Notes: generated from the sequence alone by a model not told the origin. 64,000 nucleotides of DNA from Ralstonia sp. A12 (GCF_000801955.1 NZ_JSZO01000002.1:1-64000), one strand, 5' to 3'; positions 8,960 through 19,705 are shown, counted from the stretch's first letter. Program-made: numbers and translations.

Positions 8960-9747
8960 GGTGTTTCTCCGTGAAGGGTTCGGGCACAGCGGAAGCCGAG
9001 GCTTGCGGTGGTATCTGCGCCATTGAGGGAAGACAGCAGCGCCACGCGCATCAGCACGGCATAGCTGTCGCGCCGTACGATGCTGATGGCACCGGCGCCG
9101 CAAAACTGCTGCTTGTCGGGGTCGCCCTGGGTGCGGCTGTCACCGGCAATGAAGAGCGCGTTGAAATCGTCGACCCATTCCCAAATCAGGCCGTGCAGGT
9201 CGCGCACGCCGTGCACATCGGGTGGGCCGCCCACCGGCGGCAGGACGCGCTGTGCCGGCCGCTCGTACCAGCCCAGGATGCGTTGGGCCCATTGCGGGTC
9301 GTCACGCGCGTCGGCACGGGTGGCATCGGCGGCGGCGGCAGACTCCCACTCCAGCCAGGTGGGCAGGCGCGAGCCCTCGGTCTCGCAATAGGCGCGCGCG
9401 GCAAACCAGCCCACGCCCGTTACAGGTGCCTGCAGGGGTGCCTGCGGATTCGGGTGCAGTGCGTCGGCCCAATCCGCCAGATACGACGCGCTGGCAAACA
9501 CCTCGGGCACACGGTCTCGGCGCCATGCGGCGTGCGTCTGCACAAAGGCCAGGTACTCGCCAATGGTCACGGGCGTCGTGCGCAGTGCGAAGGGTTCGAT
9601 GCGCACGCGCTGCGGCAAGCCAGGCGCGTTCTGCGGCAGCACGCTGTCAAAGTCGCCGCCGGGCAGCCGCACATAGTCCGCGCCCTGGGCGACGGCACTG
9701 GCCAGCACCAGCAAGGCGGCGGCAAGGCGGCGGGGCAGGCAGGTCAT
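8956..9747 (-). CDS. nirV: NirV-like formylglycine-generating-enzyme/SUMF1-fold protein
   Basis: A 263-residue exported protein (signal peptide about 1-22, ending VAQGA). The SUMF1/FGE fold is seen in FALRTTPVTIGEYLAFV, VTGVGWFAARAYCETEG, LPTWLEWE, HGLIWEWVDDF and the terminal LGFRCAR. NirV proteins accompany copper nitrite reductases in many denitrifiers; their exact role is unresolved. It lies 23 bases after nirK and overlaps sco by four bases, so it is part of one transcript. Confidence 0.85.
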   Translation of the reverse strand: MTCLPRRLAAALLVLASAVAQGADYVRLPGGDFDSVLPQNAPGLPQRVRIEPFALRTTPVTIGEYLAFVQTHAAWRRDRVPEVFASASYLADWADALHPNPQAPLQAPVTGVGWFAARAYCETEGSRLPTWLEWESAAAADATRADARDDPQWAQRILGWYERPAQRVLPPVGGPPDVHGVRDLHGLIWEWVDDFNALFIAGDSRTQGDPDKQQFCGAGAISIVRRDSYAVLMRVALLSSLNGADTTASLGFRCARTLHGETP

Positions 9748-9770
9748 GACGATCTCGCTTGGCGACGGGG

Positions 9771-11306
<1,536 letters not shown>

Positions 11307-11331
11307 TTAGAAGCGGCTTGCCAACCGGGTT

Positions 11332-11345
11332 TTGACGCAGCGCAA
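11332..11345 (-). promoter_or_regulatory. possible FNR/NNR-type box for nirK
   Basis: TTGAC-N4-CGCAA, a weak match to TTGAC/T-N4-A/GTCAA, centred about 71 bases upstream of the nirK ATG. One half is good and the other degenerate. Confidence 0.3.
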
Positions 11346-11402
11346 ACGCAGAGGGCCGCTTTGCCTGCCATCGGACATCAAGCCACGCATTAAACAAGCA
11401 TC

Positions 11403-11416
11403 TGATCTACATCAAT
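11403..11416 (+). promoter_or_regulatory. FNR/DNR/NNR-type box of the DUF2249-norB operon
   Basis: CTGAT-CTAC-ATCAA matches the TTGAT-N4-ATCAA consensus with one mismatch. Its centre (11409.5) is about 41-43 bases before the start point implied by the TATAAA -10 at 11441-11446, the classic class II activator position. Confidence 0.6.
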
Positions 11417-11440
11417 AGCGCGCCAGATTGCGCTCACTAA

Positions 11441-11465
11441 TATAAATGCATCTTCAATGCATCTT
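11441..11465 (+). promoter_or_regulatory. -10 element overlapped by two NsrR-like 11-bp elements
   Basis: TATAAA at 11441-11446 is the predicted -10. Overlapping it are two adjacent direct copies, AAATGCATCTT (11444-11454) and CAATGCATCTT (11455-11465), resembling the 11-bp NsrR element AAGATGCATTT read on the other strand. NsrR is a nitric-oxide-sensing repressor, so this would give NO-dependent derepression of the NO reductase operon. No nsrR gene is in the window. Confidence 0.45.
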
Positions 11466-11497
11466 TTAGATGCTGCACCCCACGAAGCGGAGTTCCC

Positions 11498-11785
11498 ATG
11501 ACACAGATCGCATCCTCCCTCCAACTCGACTTGCGCGTGCTGGCACCGCGCGAGCGCCATCCGTTGATCTTCTCGACCTTCAACACGCTGGGAATCGGCC
11601 AGGCGCTGGTGCTGATCAACGATCACGATCCGCTACCGCTGCGATCTCAGTTCCAGATCGAGCGCCCCGGCCAGTTCGCGTGGGACACGCTGGAACGCGG
11701 CCCCAACACGTGGCGCGTGGCCATCACCCGGGTGGCGTCGGCAGCCAGCACCGGCCAATGCTGCGGCGGTTGCGGCGGCGCCTGA
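11498..11785 (+). CDS. DUF2249 domain protein
   Basis: A 95-residue soluble protein with the DUF2249 core (LDLRVLAPRERHPLIFSTFN and WDTLERGPNTWRVAITR) and a Cys-rich end, CCGGCGG. Such proteins occur beside NO and nitrite reduction genes and hemerythrin-like proteins; function is not established. The Cys tail suggests metal or redox chemistry. GGAG precedes the ATG. It is the first gene of an operon with the NO reductase, 41 bases upstream of it. Confidence 0.85.
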   Translation: MTQIASSLQLDLRVLAPRERHPLIFSTFNTLGIGQALVLINDHDPLPLRSQFQIERPGQFAWDTLERGPNTWRVAITRVASAASTGQCCGGCGGA

Positions 11786-11826
11786 GTCTGAACTTCTCCT
11801 GATCGCACCCTTGCGAGGAACCTGTC

Positions 11827-14103
11827 ATGAACACCAACCGTAGGCTGTGGCGGTGGCTCGGCCTGATCTTTGTCCTGTCGTTCGGGGCGCTTGGGTATCT
11901 GGGGCGCCAGATCTATCTGGCCGCGCCGCCCATTCCGCAGGCGGTCGTCACCACGGCCGGCGACGTGCTGTTTACCGGTGAGCAAATCGAGCATGGTCAG
12001 CAGGCCTGGCTGTCGGCCGGCGGCCAGCAGCTCGGCACCGTCTGGGGCCACGGCAGCTATGTCGCCCCGGACTGGTCAGCCGACTGGCTGCACCGGGAAG
12101 CGACCACGTTGCAAACCCTGCGCGCACAGCAGTTGTACGGCGCGGCCAAGCCATTGAACGCTGCCGAACAGGCGGCACTCGACGCCACCGTCAAAGAGGA
12201 GATGCGCCGCAACACGTACGACGCGAGCCGCAACAGCATCACCGTATCGCCAGAGCGCGCGCAGGCCATCCGCGACGTGGCCCGGCACTTTGAGGCGCTA
12301 TTCGGCACCGATCCGTCACTGGCCAAGCTGCGTGAGCAGTACGCCATGGCCACCGGTGCGCTGCCGGATCCGGCAGACCGTGAAGCACTGGCCGCGTTCT
12401 TCTTCTGGACCTCGTGGGCAGCCGCTGCCGACCGCCCAGGCGAAACCGATGTGTCCTACACCAGCAACTGGCCGCACGAACCGCTGGTGGGCAACACCAT
12501 GACCGGCGGCGCGGCCATGTGGTCGATGGTCAGCATCATCCTGTTGCTGGCCGGCATTGCCGCCATGCTGTGGATTCACGGCGCGGGCAAGCATGAGGAA
12601 GACGCCGCACCGCTGGCGAGCGACCCGTTCCTCAAAGTGGTTGCCACCCCGTCAATGAAGGCCACGCGCAAGTACTTCTTTGCTGTGATCGGGCTGATGC
12701 TGGTGCAGATCGGCATGGGCGCCATCACCGCGCACTATGCGGTGGAAGGCGAATCGTTCTTCGGGATTCCGCTGGCGCAGGTGCTGCCTTATGTGATCAG
12801 CCGCACGGTGCACACGCAGCTCGGCGTGCTGTGGATTGCCACGGCGTGGCTGGCCACCGGGCTGTATATCGCGCCGCTGCTGTCGGGGCGTGAGCCGAGG
12901 CTTCAGAAGCTGGGGGTCGACCTGCTGTTCTGGGCGCTGATCTTCATCGTGGTGGGTTCTACCGCCACGGGCTGGCTCGGCACGCTGCAGCATCGCGGGG
13001 TGGACTTCAGCTTCTGGCTCGGCAACCAGGGCCTGGAATACACCAGCATGGGCCGCGTCTGGCAACTGCTGCTGTTCGTGGGCCTGCTGTTCTGGGTGGT
13101 ACTGCTGGGCCGCGCGCTGTGGCCGGCGTTGAAAACGCCATCAGAATCGCGTGGGCTGATCGCCATGGTGTTTCTGTCGGCCACGTGCATCGGCGGGTTC
13201 TATTCGACCTCGCTGGTGTGGGGGCAACACACGCACTACTCGATGATCGAGTACTGGCGCTGGTGGCTCGTGCATCTGTGGGTCGAAGGCTTCTTCGAGG
13301 TGTTCGCCACTGCCGTCGTCGCGCTGATCTTCACGCGCCTGGGTCTGATCCGTGCCGCCAGCGCCAACCGTGCCATCGTGGCGGAGACCATCGTGTTCCT
13401 GTTCGGCGGCATCCTGGGTACGCTGCACCACCTGTACTTCACGGGGACACCGACCTCGATCATCTCGGTGGGGGCTGTGTTCTCGGCGCTGGAAGTGGTG
13501 CCGCTCACACTGATCGGGCTGGAAGCGTTGCAGAACTATCGCCGCACGCAAGGCGCGGCATGGCTGGGTGCCTATAAGTGGCCGGTGCTGTGCTTCGTGG
13601 CGGTGGGCTTCTGGAACACCGTCGGCGCCGGGCTGCTCGGCTTTGCCATCAATCCGCCGGCTTCGCTGTACTACGTGCAGGGCCTGAACATGACGGCGGC
13701 CCACGGGCACGCCGCACTGTTCGGGGTGTACGGCATGCTGGGCATCGGCCTGATGCTGTTCTGCCTGCGCGGGCTCTATGCGCGCAGCCTGCATGCCGAT
13801 CGCCTGCTCAAGCCCGCGTTCTGGGGCCTGAACCTCGGGCTGGCGATGATGGTGTTCATGTCATTGCTGCCCGCCGGCATCTACCAGGCCTGGGCCAGCG
13901 TTACCAAGGGCATGTGGTATGCACGCTCGCCGGAAGTGGTGCACTCCTCGGTGATGGAGACACTGGTGTGGCTGCGCGTCCCGGGCGACATCGTGTTCGC
14001 GGCAGGTGCGGTACTGCTGGCGTGGTATGCGCTTCGCCTGCTGCGTCGCCCGAATGCGCGCCAGCCTGAGGCTGTGAGCGTGTCTGCGGAAGCCGCGCGC
14101 TAG
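11827..14103 (+). CDS. norB: quinol-dependent nitric oxide reductase (qNOR)
   Basis: Reduces two NO to N2O at the cytoplasmic membrane using quinol. At 758 residues it is the single-subunit form with an N-terminal extension fused to the 12-helix haem-copper oxidase-like core; no norC is present. Conserved haem and non-haem iron histidine regions are visible in RTVHTQLGVLWIATAWL, VHLWVEGFFEVFAT (with Glu), GTLHHLYFTGTP and AAHGHAALFGVYGM. GAGGA precedes the ATG. Together with divergent nirK it turns nitrite into N2O; nitrous oxide reductase is absent from the window. Confidence 0.96.
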   Translation: MNTNRRLWRWLGLIFVLSFGALGYLGRQIYLAAPPIPQAVVTTAGDVLFTGEQIEHGQQAWLSAGGQQLGTVWGHGSYVAPDWSADWLHREATTLQTLRAQQLYGAAKPLNAAEQAALDATVKEEMRRNTYDASRNSITVSPERAQAIRDVARHFEALFGTDPSLAKLREQYAMATGALPDPADREALAAFFFWTSWAAAADRPGETDVSYTSNWPHEPLVGNTMTGGAAMWSMVSIILLLAGIAAMLWIHGAGKHEEDAAPLASDPFLKVVATPSMKATRKYFFAVIGLMLVQIGMGAITAHYAVEGESFFGIPLAQVLPYVISRTVHTQLGVLWIATAWLATGLYIAPLLSGREPRLQKLGVDLLFWALIFIVVGSTATGWLGTLQHRGVDFSFWLGNQGLEYTSMGRVWQLLLFVGLLFWVVLLGRALWPALKTPSESRGLIAMVFLSATCIGGFYSTSLVWGQHTHYSMIEYWRWWLVHLWVEGFFEVFATAVVALIFTRLGLIRAASANRAIVAETIVFLFGGILGTLHHLYFTGTPTSIISVGAVFSALEVVPLTLIGLEALQNYRRTQGAAWLGAYKWPVLCFVAVGFWNTVGAGLLGFAINPPASLYYVQGLNMTAAHGHAALFGVYGMLGIGLMLFCLRGLYARSLHADRLLKPAFWGLNLGLAMMVFMSLLPAGIYQAWASVTKGMWYARSPEVVHSSVMETLVWLRVPGDIVFAAGAVLLAWYALRLLRRPNARQPEAVSVSAEAAR

Positions 14104-14114
14104 TCAACCGTATC

Positions 14115-14145
14115 GAGGTTGGGGGGAAGGTACGCCCCCAGCCTC
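14115..14145. terminator. hairpin between convergent norB and MFS genes
   Basis: An 11-bp stem (GAGGTTGGGGG / CCCCCAGCCTC, one G-T pair), ten bases before the MFS stop and just after the norB stop. There is no clear T-tract, so it may stop transcription weakly in either direction. Confidence 0.45.
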
Positions 14146-14153
14146 ATCACACC

Positions 14154-15533
14154 TCACCCGCGCTTGCGGGTGCATTGCATCCAGGCAAAGGCGGCGCACA
14201 CAAGCTGGATCGCACCGCCACCCAGCATCGCCATGCGCAGGCCCTGCGCACCTCCACCGCCCATCGCATACACCGCGCCCAGAATCGCCACGCCCAGCGT
14301 CGCACCGCTCATGCGCGCCACGTTGACGAGCGCAGAGGCCGTGCCCGAGCGCTCCGGCCCGACTGCACCCACGGCAGTGTTCATCAACGGCCCGGTGGCA
14401 AAGCCCATGCCGAGCCCGGTGAGTGCCAGCCCAATGGCCGTCGGCACGATGGACGCATCACCGGCAAACCCGCCCAGCGTCAGCAATCCCAGCGCGATGA
14501 TGCCCACGCCGCCCGCCATCGCCACCCGTGCGCCAACGCGGCGCGCCACCGTGCCCGACGTGGGCGATACCACCATGAACACCACCGCCATCGGCATCAG
14601 CGCAATACCCGCACCCGTCACGCTCAAGCGCCCGCTGCTCTGCCACATCAACGGCAGCAGGAAGAGCGCACCGTACATGCCGAAGGTCATGCCCGCCGTG
14701 GCGACCACGGCCCCTCGGAAATCGCGAATGCGGAAGAGATCCAGCGGCACCAGCGCCGCGCCGCCATGACGCGCTTCAACATGGATGAACCACACCAGCG
14801 CACCGAGGGCCACCGCCAGCACGCTCACAGCCAGGCGCCAGTCCTGATGCGCTTCAATGGCGGCAAACGCCAAGCCACCCAGCACGACGGCACCCAGCAC
14901 CTGCGCCAACGCGTCGAAGCGGCGGTGCGTGGCATCCGACGATTCCGGCACCACGCGCACAGCCAGCACCATGGCGGCCACGCTCACCGGCACGACCACC
15001 CAGAACACCGAACTCCAACCGAAATGCGTGACGAGCAAGCCGCCCACCGTCGGGCCGATCGTCATGGCCAGGCCGTTGCACGCCGCCCAGACGCCCAGCG
15101 CATGCCCACGCTCGACCGGGTCACGCCACACCACCCGCAAGATCGCCAGCGAGGCCGGCAGCATCAGCGACGCCCCCAACCCCGCAAGCGCCCGCGCACC
15201 AATCAGCCAGTCAATCGACGGCGCCAGCGCGCACAGCACGGAAGCCACCGAAAACACCACCGCCCCCGACACGAACGCACGCCGCCGCCCGTACAGATCG
15301 GCCAGCAAGCCGCCGGTGAGCAGCAGCGTCGCATAGGCAAGGTTGTAGGCATCGATCACCCACTGCAGAGGGCCAACGCCTGCATGAAAGAACTGGCCGA
15401 TCGGGCGTACGGCCAGGTTGACTACGGCGGTGTCGATCTGTGCGACCAGTACGGCCATCGACAGTACACACAGCACCAGCCGCTTGCGTGGCACGGTCGC
15501 GGTGTGTGCTTGTTGCAGCGTCATGCCATCCAT
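14154..15533 (-). CDS. MFS multidrug-type transporter (DHA2-like)
   Basis: An inner-membrane exporter of about 459 residues with many hydrophobic segments. MFS signatures include the loop motif LLADLYGRRRAFVSG after TM2 and the antiporter-like GASLMLPASLAILR. It resembles EmrB/QacA-type drug exporters. GGGAG lies eight bases before the ATG at 15533; another ATG at 15524 is possible. It is divergent from an ArsR-family regulator, which probably controls it. Substrate unknown. Confidence 0.85.
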   Translation of the reverse strand: MDGMTLQQAHTATVPRKRLVLCVLSMAVLVAQIDTAVVNLAVRPIGQFFHAGVGPLQWVIDAYNLAYATLLLTGGLLADLYGRRRAFVSGAVVFSVASVLCALAPSIDWLIGARALAGLGASLMLPASLAILRVVWRDPVERGHALGVWAACNGLAMTIGPTVGGLLVTHFGWSSVFWVVVPVSVAAMVLAVRVVPESSDATHRRFDALAQVLGAVVLGGLAFAAIEAHQDWRLAVSVLAVALGALVWFIHVEARHGGAALVPLDLFRIRDFRGAVVATAGMTFGMYGALFLLPLMWQSSGRLSVTGAGIALMPMAVVFMVVSPTSGTVARRVGARVAMAGGVGIIALGLLTLGGFAGDASIVPTAIGLALTGLGMGFATGPLMNTAVGAVGPERSGTASALVNVARMSGATLGVAILGAVYAMGGGGAQGLRMAMLGGGAIQLVCAAFAWMQCTRKRG

Positions 15534-15596
15534 CTTTGGGCTCCCCGATAAAACGAAACGATGACCCGAGCGTAGGGCCCACACCCCGCACGACGT

Positions 15597-15612
15597 TTCG
15601 ACGCGTGTCGAA
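15597..15612. promoter_or_regulatory. inverted repeat between MFS and ArsR genes
   Basis: TTCGAC-GCGT-GTCGAA, perfect 6-bp arms, in the divergent promoter region, with an extra CGAAACG / CGTTTCG pair spanning about 15554-15600. A likely operator of the ArsR-type repressor. Confidence 0.5.
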
Positions 15613-15662
15613 GCATCGCGGCATGGGCGTCCCTAAAATGGGTGTAACTGAAGGAGTCCGAC

Positions 15663-16388
15663 ATGTCGCATCTGAACAGCTTTTCCGGCACGGCCTTCCT
15701 GATTGCCGACCCGGCACGTGCCGCCATGCTCACAGCGCTGCTCGACGGGCGCGCGCTGCCGGCGGGCGAGCTGGCACATGCCGCCGGCATCACTGCGCAA
15801 ACGGCCAGCACCCATCTGGCCAAGCTACTGGATGGGGGCTTGCTTGCGGTAGAGACAGAGGGACGGCACCGGTACTTCCGGCTGGCGGGTGGGCACGTGG
15901 CGCAAGCGCTGGAGCACCTTGCCGCCATCACGCCGGCAGCAGCCGTGCGGCGCACAGCACCCAGCCCCAAGGCGCGCGAACTGGGTTTCTGCCGCTGCTG
16001 TTACGACCACCTTGCCGGGCAGGTTGGCGTGGCCGTCACGCAGGCACTGCAATCTCGCGGCTATCTGCTGCCGATGCCCGACAAGCAATACGAGATCAGC
16101 ACGGCAGGCGTCATCTGGTTTGGCGATATGGGGCTCGACGTGCGCGGTATCCGCCCAACGCGGCGCGGGCTGGCGCGGCAATGCCTGGATTGGACCGAAC
16201 GCACGCATCACCTGGCGGGGCCGCTCGGCGTGCAGTTCCTGCATCGCCTGTGTGACGCGGGCTGGATGCTGCGCTCGCGCAACTCACGCGCGGTGCTGGT
16301 CACCCCCAAGGGCTGGCAGGAACTGCACCAGCGCCTGGGCGTGAATGAAGCGACGGTGCGCAGCGAGGCCGAACACCGTCATACGTAA
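15663..16388 (+). CDS. ArsR-family winged-helix transcriptional regulator
   Basis: 241 residues. The N-terminal ArsR winged helix (about residues 10-90) shows ADPARAAMLTALLDG, AGITAQTASTHLAKLLDGG and a wing ending RHRYFRLAGG. The C-terminal half is not a standard metal domain; a Cys cluster, GFCRCCYDH, lies near residue 115 and could sense metal, redox or ligand. GAAGGAG eight bases before the ATG. It is divergent from an MFS exporter, the usual arrangement for a local repressor. Confidence 0.85.
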   Translation: MSHLNSFSGTAFLIADPARAAMLTALLDGRALPAGELAHAAGITAQTASTHLAKLLDGGLLAVETEGRHRYFRLAGGHVAQALEHLAAITPAAAVRRTAPSPKARELGFCRCCYDHLAGQVGVAVTQALQSRGYLLPMPDKQYEISTAGVIWFGDMGLDVRGIRPTRRGLARQCLDWTERTHHLAGPLGVQFLHRLCDAGWMLRSRNSRAVLVTPKGWQELHQRLGVNEATVRSEAEHRHT

Positions 16389-16408
16389 CGCGATCAAGCA
16401 GTGATCGA

Positions 16409-17236
16409 TCAGTGGCCAGAAAAGGCCAGGACTTCCGGCAAGCGTGCCAGCATCGCATCGCGCGAGCGCAGGCCGCCCGAGGTCGGTTCAAGCTTGTCAT
16501 CCTGGATCAGGTTCGCAAACACGTAGGTCTTGTCCCCCTTCTTCGCCCAGCCGACAAACCAGCCGTACGCGTGCGCCTGATCCCACGTGCCATCGGGCGA
16601 CGTATTGCCGGGGCCCGGCCCGGCTGTGCCGGTCTTGCCCTGCACGGCCCAGCCGCCAAGCACCGGCCAGGTCTGCACCACGCGGTCGACCATCTCATAC
16701 GTATGCGCAGACACCGGCAACTGCCGGTTGACGATCTTGCGCAGGAAGCCCACCTGCTCTTCCGGCGAAATCTTTAGCGACGAGGTGATCCACGAGCGGT
16801 CCATGCCGTTGTTCTTGCCTGGGTCGCCGCTGACATCGGCGTTGCCATAGTCGAACTTGCGCACGTAAGACTGGAACGTCTGCGCGCCCATCGCATGCGT
16901 AATGCGCTGCGAATACCAGACCACGGAGTACTTGAGCCACAGCGTGGGGTCGATGGGCTGGTGCCAGGCCTCGCCGCCCCAATCGGGGTCGCCGGCCTTC
17001 ATGTGCTCGACGGGGGCGTGTTCGTCTTTCAGGAAACCGTGGTCGTAGCCCATGACGGCCAGCGCGAGCTTGAAGGTGGACGCGGGCGTGACACGTTCAG
17101 CGCAGTGGCCTTCTTGCAGAACGGTCTTGCCGGTGGCGGCATCGGCCACGATCGTGCAGATCGTGCGCTCGGCATGGGCAAACGTGGCAAGCGCGGCCAA
17201 CAAGGCACCGGTCGCGGCGTGGCGGAGTTTCATCAT
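16409..17236 (-). CDS. blaOXA: class D beta-lactamase, OXA-22 type
   Basis: A periplasmic serine beta-lactamase of 275 residues, the length of OXA-22 from R. pickettii. A signal peptide of about 22 residues ends FAHA. Catalytic STFK is in TPASTFKLALAV, with SVV in YSVVWYS, YGN in FDYGNADVSG and KTG in VQGKTGTAG. The Lys of STFK is the carboxylated general base in this class. It is a single minus-strand gene between the ArsR gene and tRNA-Leu, with no regulator next to it. OXA-22 is reported as an inducible, intrinsic enzyme. No mobile-element sequences flank it here. The exact allele needs alignment. Confidence 0.93.
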   Translation of the reverse strand: MMKLRHAATGALLAALATFAHAERTICTIVADAATGKTVLQEGHCAERVTPASTFKLALAVMGYDHGFLKDEHAPVEHMKAGDPDWGGEAWHQPIDPTLWLKYSVVWYSQRITHAMGAQTFQSYVRKFDYGNADVSGDPGKNNGMDRSWITSSLKISPEEQVGFLRKIVNRQLPVSAHTYEMVDRVVQTWPVLGGWAVQGKTGTAGPGPGNTSPDGTWDQAHAYGWFVGWAKKGDKTYVFANLIQDDKLEPTSGGLRSRDAMLARLPEVLAFSGH

Positions 17237-17426
17237 CGATCAACCTCTTGAAGGGAAATGGGGGGTACGGGGAACTGCGCGGCAGCGTAGCAGCGGGGTG
17301 CATGTTTTGCGGACCGCCACGCGCGTAACAGCTGTAACGCTGACAGGCATCCGGGGGCGTAAATTCCGTCCGATCAAGAAAGGCTTGCAAATTTCCCGGC
17401 GGTCTGTAAAATGCGCCGCTCACCTA

Positions 17427-17511
<85 letters not shown>

Positions 17512-17543
17512 AATACAGTCCCAAGCTGTTCAGGGACGACCAG

Positions 17544-17577
17544 AAACCCGCGTGGCGACAAGCCTCGCGGGTTTTTT
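17544..17577 (+). terminator. terminator downstream of tRNA-Leu
   Basis: AAACCCGCG / CGCGGGTTT arms followed by TTTTTTG, 33 bases after the tRNA end. Confidence 0.9.
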
Positions 17578-17767
17578 GTTGTCCACGGCAACGCGGCGCC
17601 CCCTGTGCCGGCATCCGTGGAATGGCAGGAACGCCATCACGCCAGCAGACCGACAAGTCCAGACGCTGCCCGCTCGCCTCCCCCTTTGATGAGGGTTCCC
17701 AAGCCGCGCCCAAACGCCTTTCATAGTGGCCCGTCCATTTTTTTGAGCGTTGCGATACCGGCACTGT

Positions 17768-19705
17768 ATGAGATACCGTCCCGCGCCCCTCCTTGCCAAC
17801 GCGGTCTTCGTCTTTTCCGTGGCGCTGCTTGTCATGGTGGGCGTCTTCTACTCGAAAGCCGGCGGCGCGCAAGCGACGGTCACGGGCCTGCATCTAACGC
17901 AGGCCGACTGGCAGGTCACGGATGCGCCGGGTTTCACTGCACCGCCGTCCACGGTGGACAGCGCATCCCTGCCGAACGCGTGGCACCCTGCCGCGCTGCC
18001 CCTGGCCCCGCCCATCGCCCTGCTCCGACAGGCCGGCACGAAGGCAAACGCCCCGGTGGTGCACACCACCTGGCTCAGGCTCTCCGTACCACGATCGCCC
18101 ACGCTTTCCGGCCCGCTGGCGCTGTACGGCATCCGCATCAAGACCGACGGGACGATCGCGGTGTACGTCAACGGCCGGCTGGTGCATCAGGCGCAGGAAC
18201 ACGGTCCACTGTGGAACAGCACGCGAACGCCGCTGTGGGTCGCGCTGGACAGGCATGTCGACAGCACGCAGGTGAACGAGATCCTCATCCGCCTGGAGCA
18301 CTCCCAGGGCACGCAGGTGGCGATGTCCTCGCTATGGCTGGGGCCTGCCGCCGCACTGGCGGGGCGCTACCACATGCGTGAATGGCTGCAGCAGGAACTG
18401 CCGACCATCCTGAGTGCGGCGTTCCTGGCTGTCGGCATTTTCTCGCTCTTTGTGTGGCTCAGGCGGCGGCATGAAACCAGCTATCTGCTGTTCTTCAACC
18501 TCGCCGTCACGTCATTTCTGCGGGGGCTGCACTTCTATGTGGATCTGCCGGTCGCCAACGACTGGTTCGCCTGGCTGACCGTCAACTCCCTGCTGTGGCT
18601 GGTGCTCGTGGTGCACTTCTTCCTGTGTCAGTTGCACGGTCGCCCGCTTGCGTGGTTCACCCGTGTGCTGGTCGGGGCGACCTGCCTGATTGGCGTGCTG
18701 ACGTTGCCGATGCTGGCGGTGCTGCCCAACACGCCCAAGGTCACGCCGCTGCTCTATCCGCTTGCGGCGCTCATGGGGGCCGCCGTTGGGTTGGTGGGTG
18801 GCATCCACGCCTGGCGCCGTTCCAAGGAGGGGATTCTGGTCGCAATGGGGGTCGCGGTCTGTACCCTGCTGGGCGTATCGGACTGGCTGCTGCAGAACAA
18901 CTTCGTCAGCCCAGAGGGTTGGTATTTCGGGGCGTACACCAATGCCATCACGTTCGGCATCTTCGGCACGCTGATGTACCGGCGCTACGTCAATGCGATT
19001 GACGAAGTCGAGCTGATGAACGCCAACCTCACGCTGCGCCTGAACGCACGCGAGGCGGAACTCGAACTGAGCCATCGGCGGCTGCTGGAAGCGGAACGCC
19101 AACAGACAATCAGCAAAGAACGCCAGCGCCTGATGCAGGACATGCACGATGGTCTCGGTGCGTCGCTCATCAACGCGATTCGCTCTGTCGAGCATGGCGC
19201 GGTCGACGAGACCGAAATCTCGCACATCCTCAAGGGCTGCCTGGATGACCTGAAGCTGACGATCGACTCGATGGAACCCGTCGAGGCGGACCTGCTGCTG
19301 TTGCTGGCCACGCTGCGCTTTCGCCTCGAGCCGCGCCTGGAGGGCACGGGCATCGCGCTGCGCTGGGAGGTGCAGAAACTGCCGACCCTGGCGTGGCTCG
19401 ATCCGTCCAGTGCGCTGCATATTCTGCGCATCGTGCAGGAGAGCATTGCCAACATCCTGCACCACACGCACGCCAGCGAGATCCGCGTCGGCACCGCGGC
19501 AGAACCGGACGGCATTCGCGTCATCATCGAAGACAACGGCCACGGCTTTGACGTGGAGCACACCTTGTGCACCGGCAAGGGACACGGCCTGCGCAACCAG
19601 CAGCGCCGCGCGCAGGCGCTCGATGGCACCGTCAGCTGGCGTTCAGGGCCGGACGGCACCCGCTTTGCGCTTTGGCTGCCGCTGATGCGCAGCGCCCAGG
19701 CGTAA
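17768..19705 (+). CDS. orphan membrane sensor histidine kinase (7TMR-DISM-like sensor, HisKA_3)
   Basis: 645 residues: a signal-anchor, a periplasmic beta-rich domain (about 30-200), seven hydrophobic segments (about 215-410), a coiled coil (about 415-455), a HisKA_3 dimerisation domain with the His in RLMQDMHDGLGASL, and an ATPase domain with VIIEDNGHGF and GKGHGLRNQQRRA. The order matches 7TMR-DISM kinases of the NarX/DesK type, which pair with LuxR-type regulators. None is next to it. A TTG codon six residues earlier is an alternative start; neither has a good ribosome site. Confidence 0.85.
   Translation: MRYRPAPLLANAVFVFSVALLVMVGVFYSKAGGAQATVTGLHLTQADWQVTDAPGFTAPPSTVDSASLPNAWHPAALPLAPPIALLRQAGTKANAPVVHTTWLRLSVPRSPTLSGPLALYGIRIKTDGTIAVYVNGRLVHQAQEHGPLWNSTRTPLWVALDRHVDSTQVNEILIRLEHSQGTQVAMSSLWLGPAAALAGRYHMREWLQQELPTILSAAFLAVGIFSLFVWLRRRHETSYLLFFNLAVTSFLRGLHFYVDLPVANDWFAWLTVNSLLWLVLVVHFFLCQLHGRPLAWFTRVLVGATCLIGVLTLPMLAVLPNTPKVTPLLYPLAALMGAAVGLVGGIHAWRRSKEGILVAMGVAVCTLLGVSDWLLQNNFVSPEGWYFGAYTNAITFGIFGTLMYRRYVNAIDEVELMNANLTLRLNAREAELELSHRRLLEAERQQTISKERQRLMQDMHDGLGASLINAIRSVEHGAVDETEISHILKGCLDDLKLTIDSMEPVEADLLLLLATLRFRLEPRLEGTGIALRWEVQKLPTLAWLDPSSALHILRIVQESIANILHHTHASEIRVGTAAEPDGIRVIIEDNGHGFDVEHTLCTGKGHGLRNQQRRAQALDGTVSWRSGPDGTRFALWLPLMRSAQA

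Noticed and set aside
18516-18527. Another copy of the dispersed repeat (ATTTCTGCGG)
   Set aside because: Only the TTTCTGCG half matches and it lies within a histidine kinase membrane segment; the GTACC half is missing.
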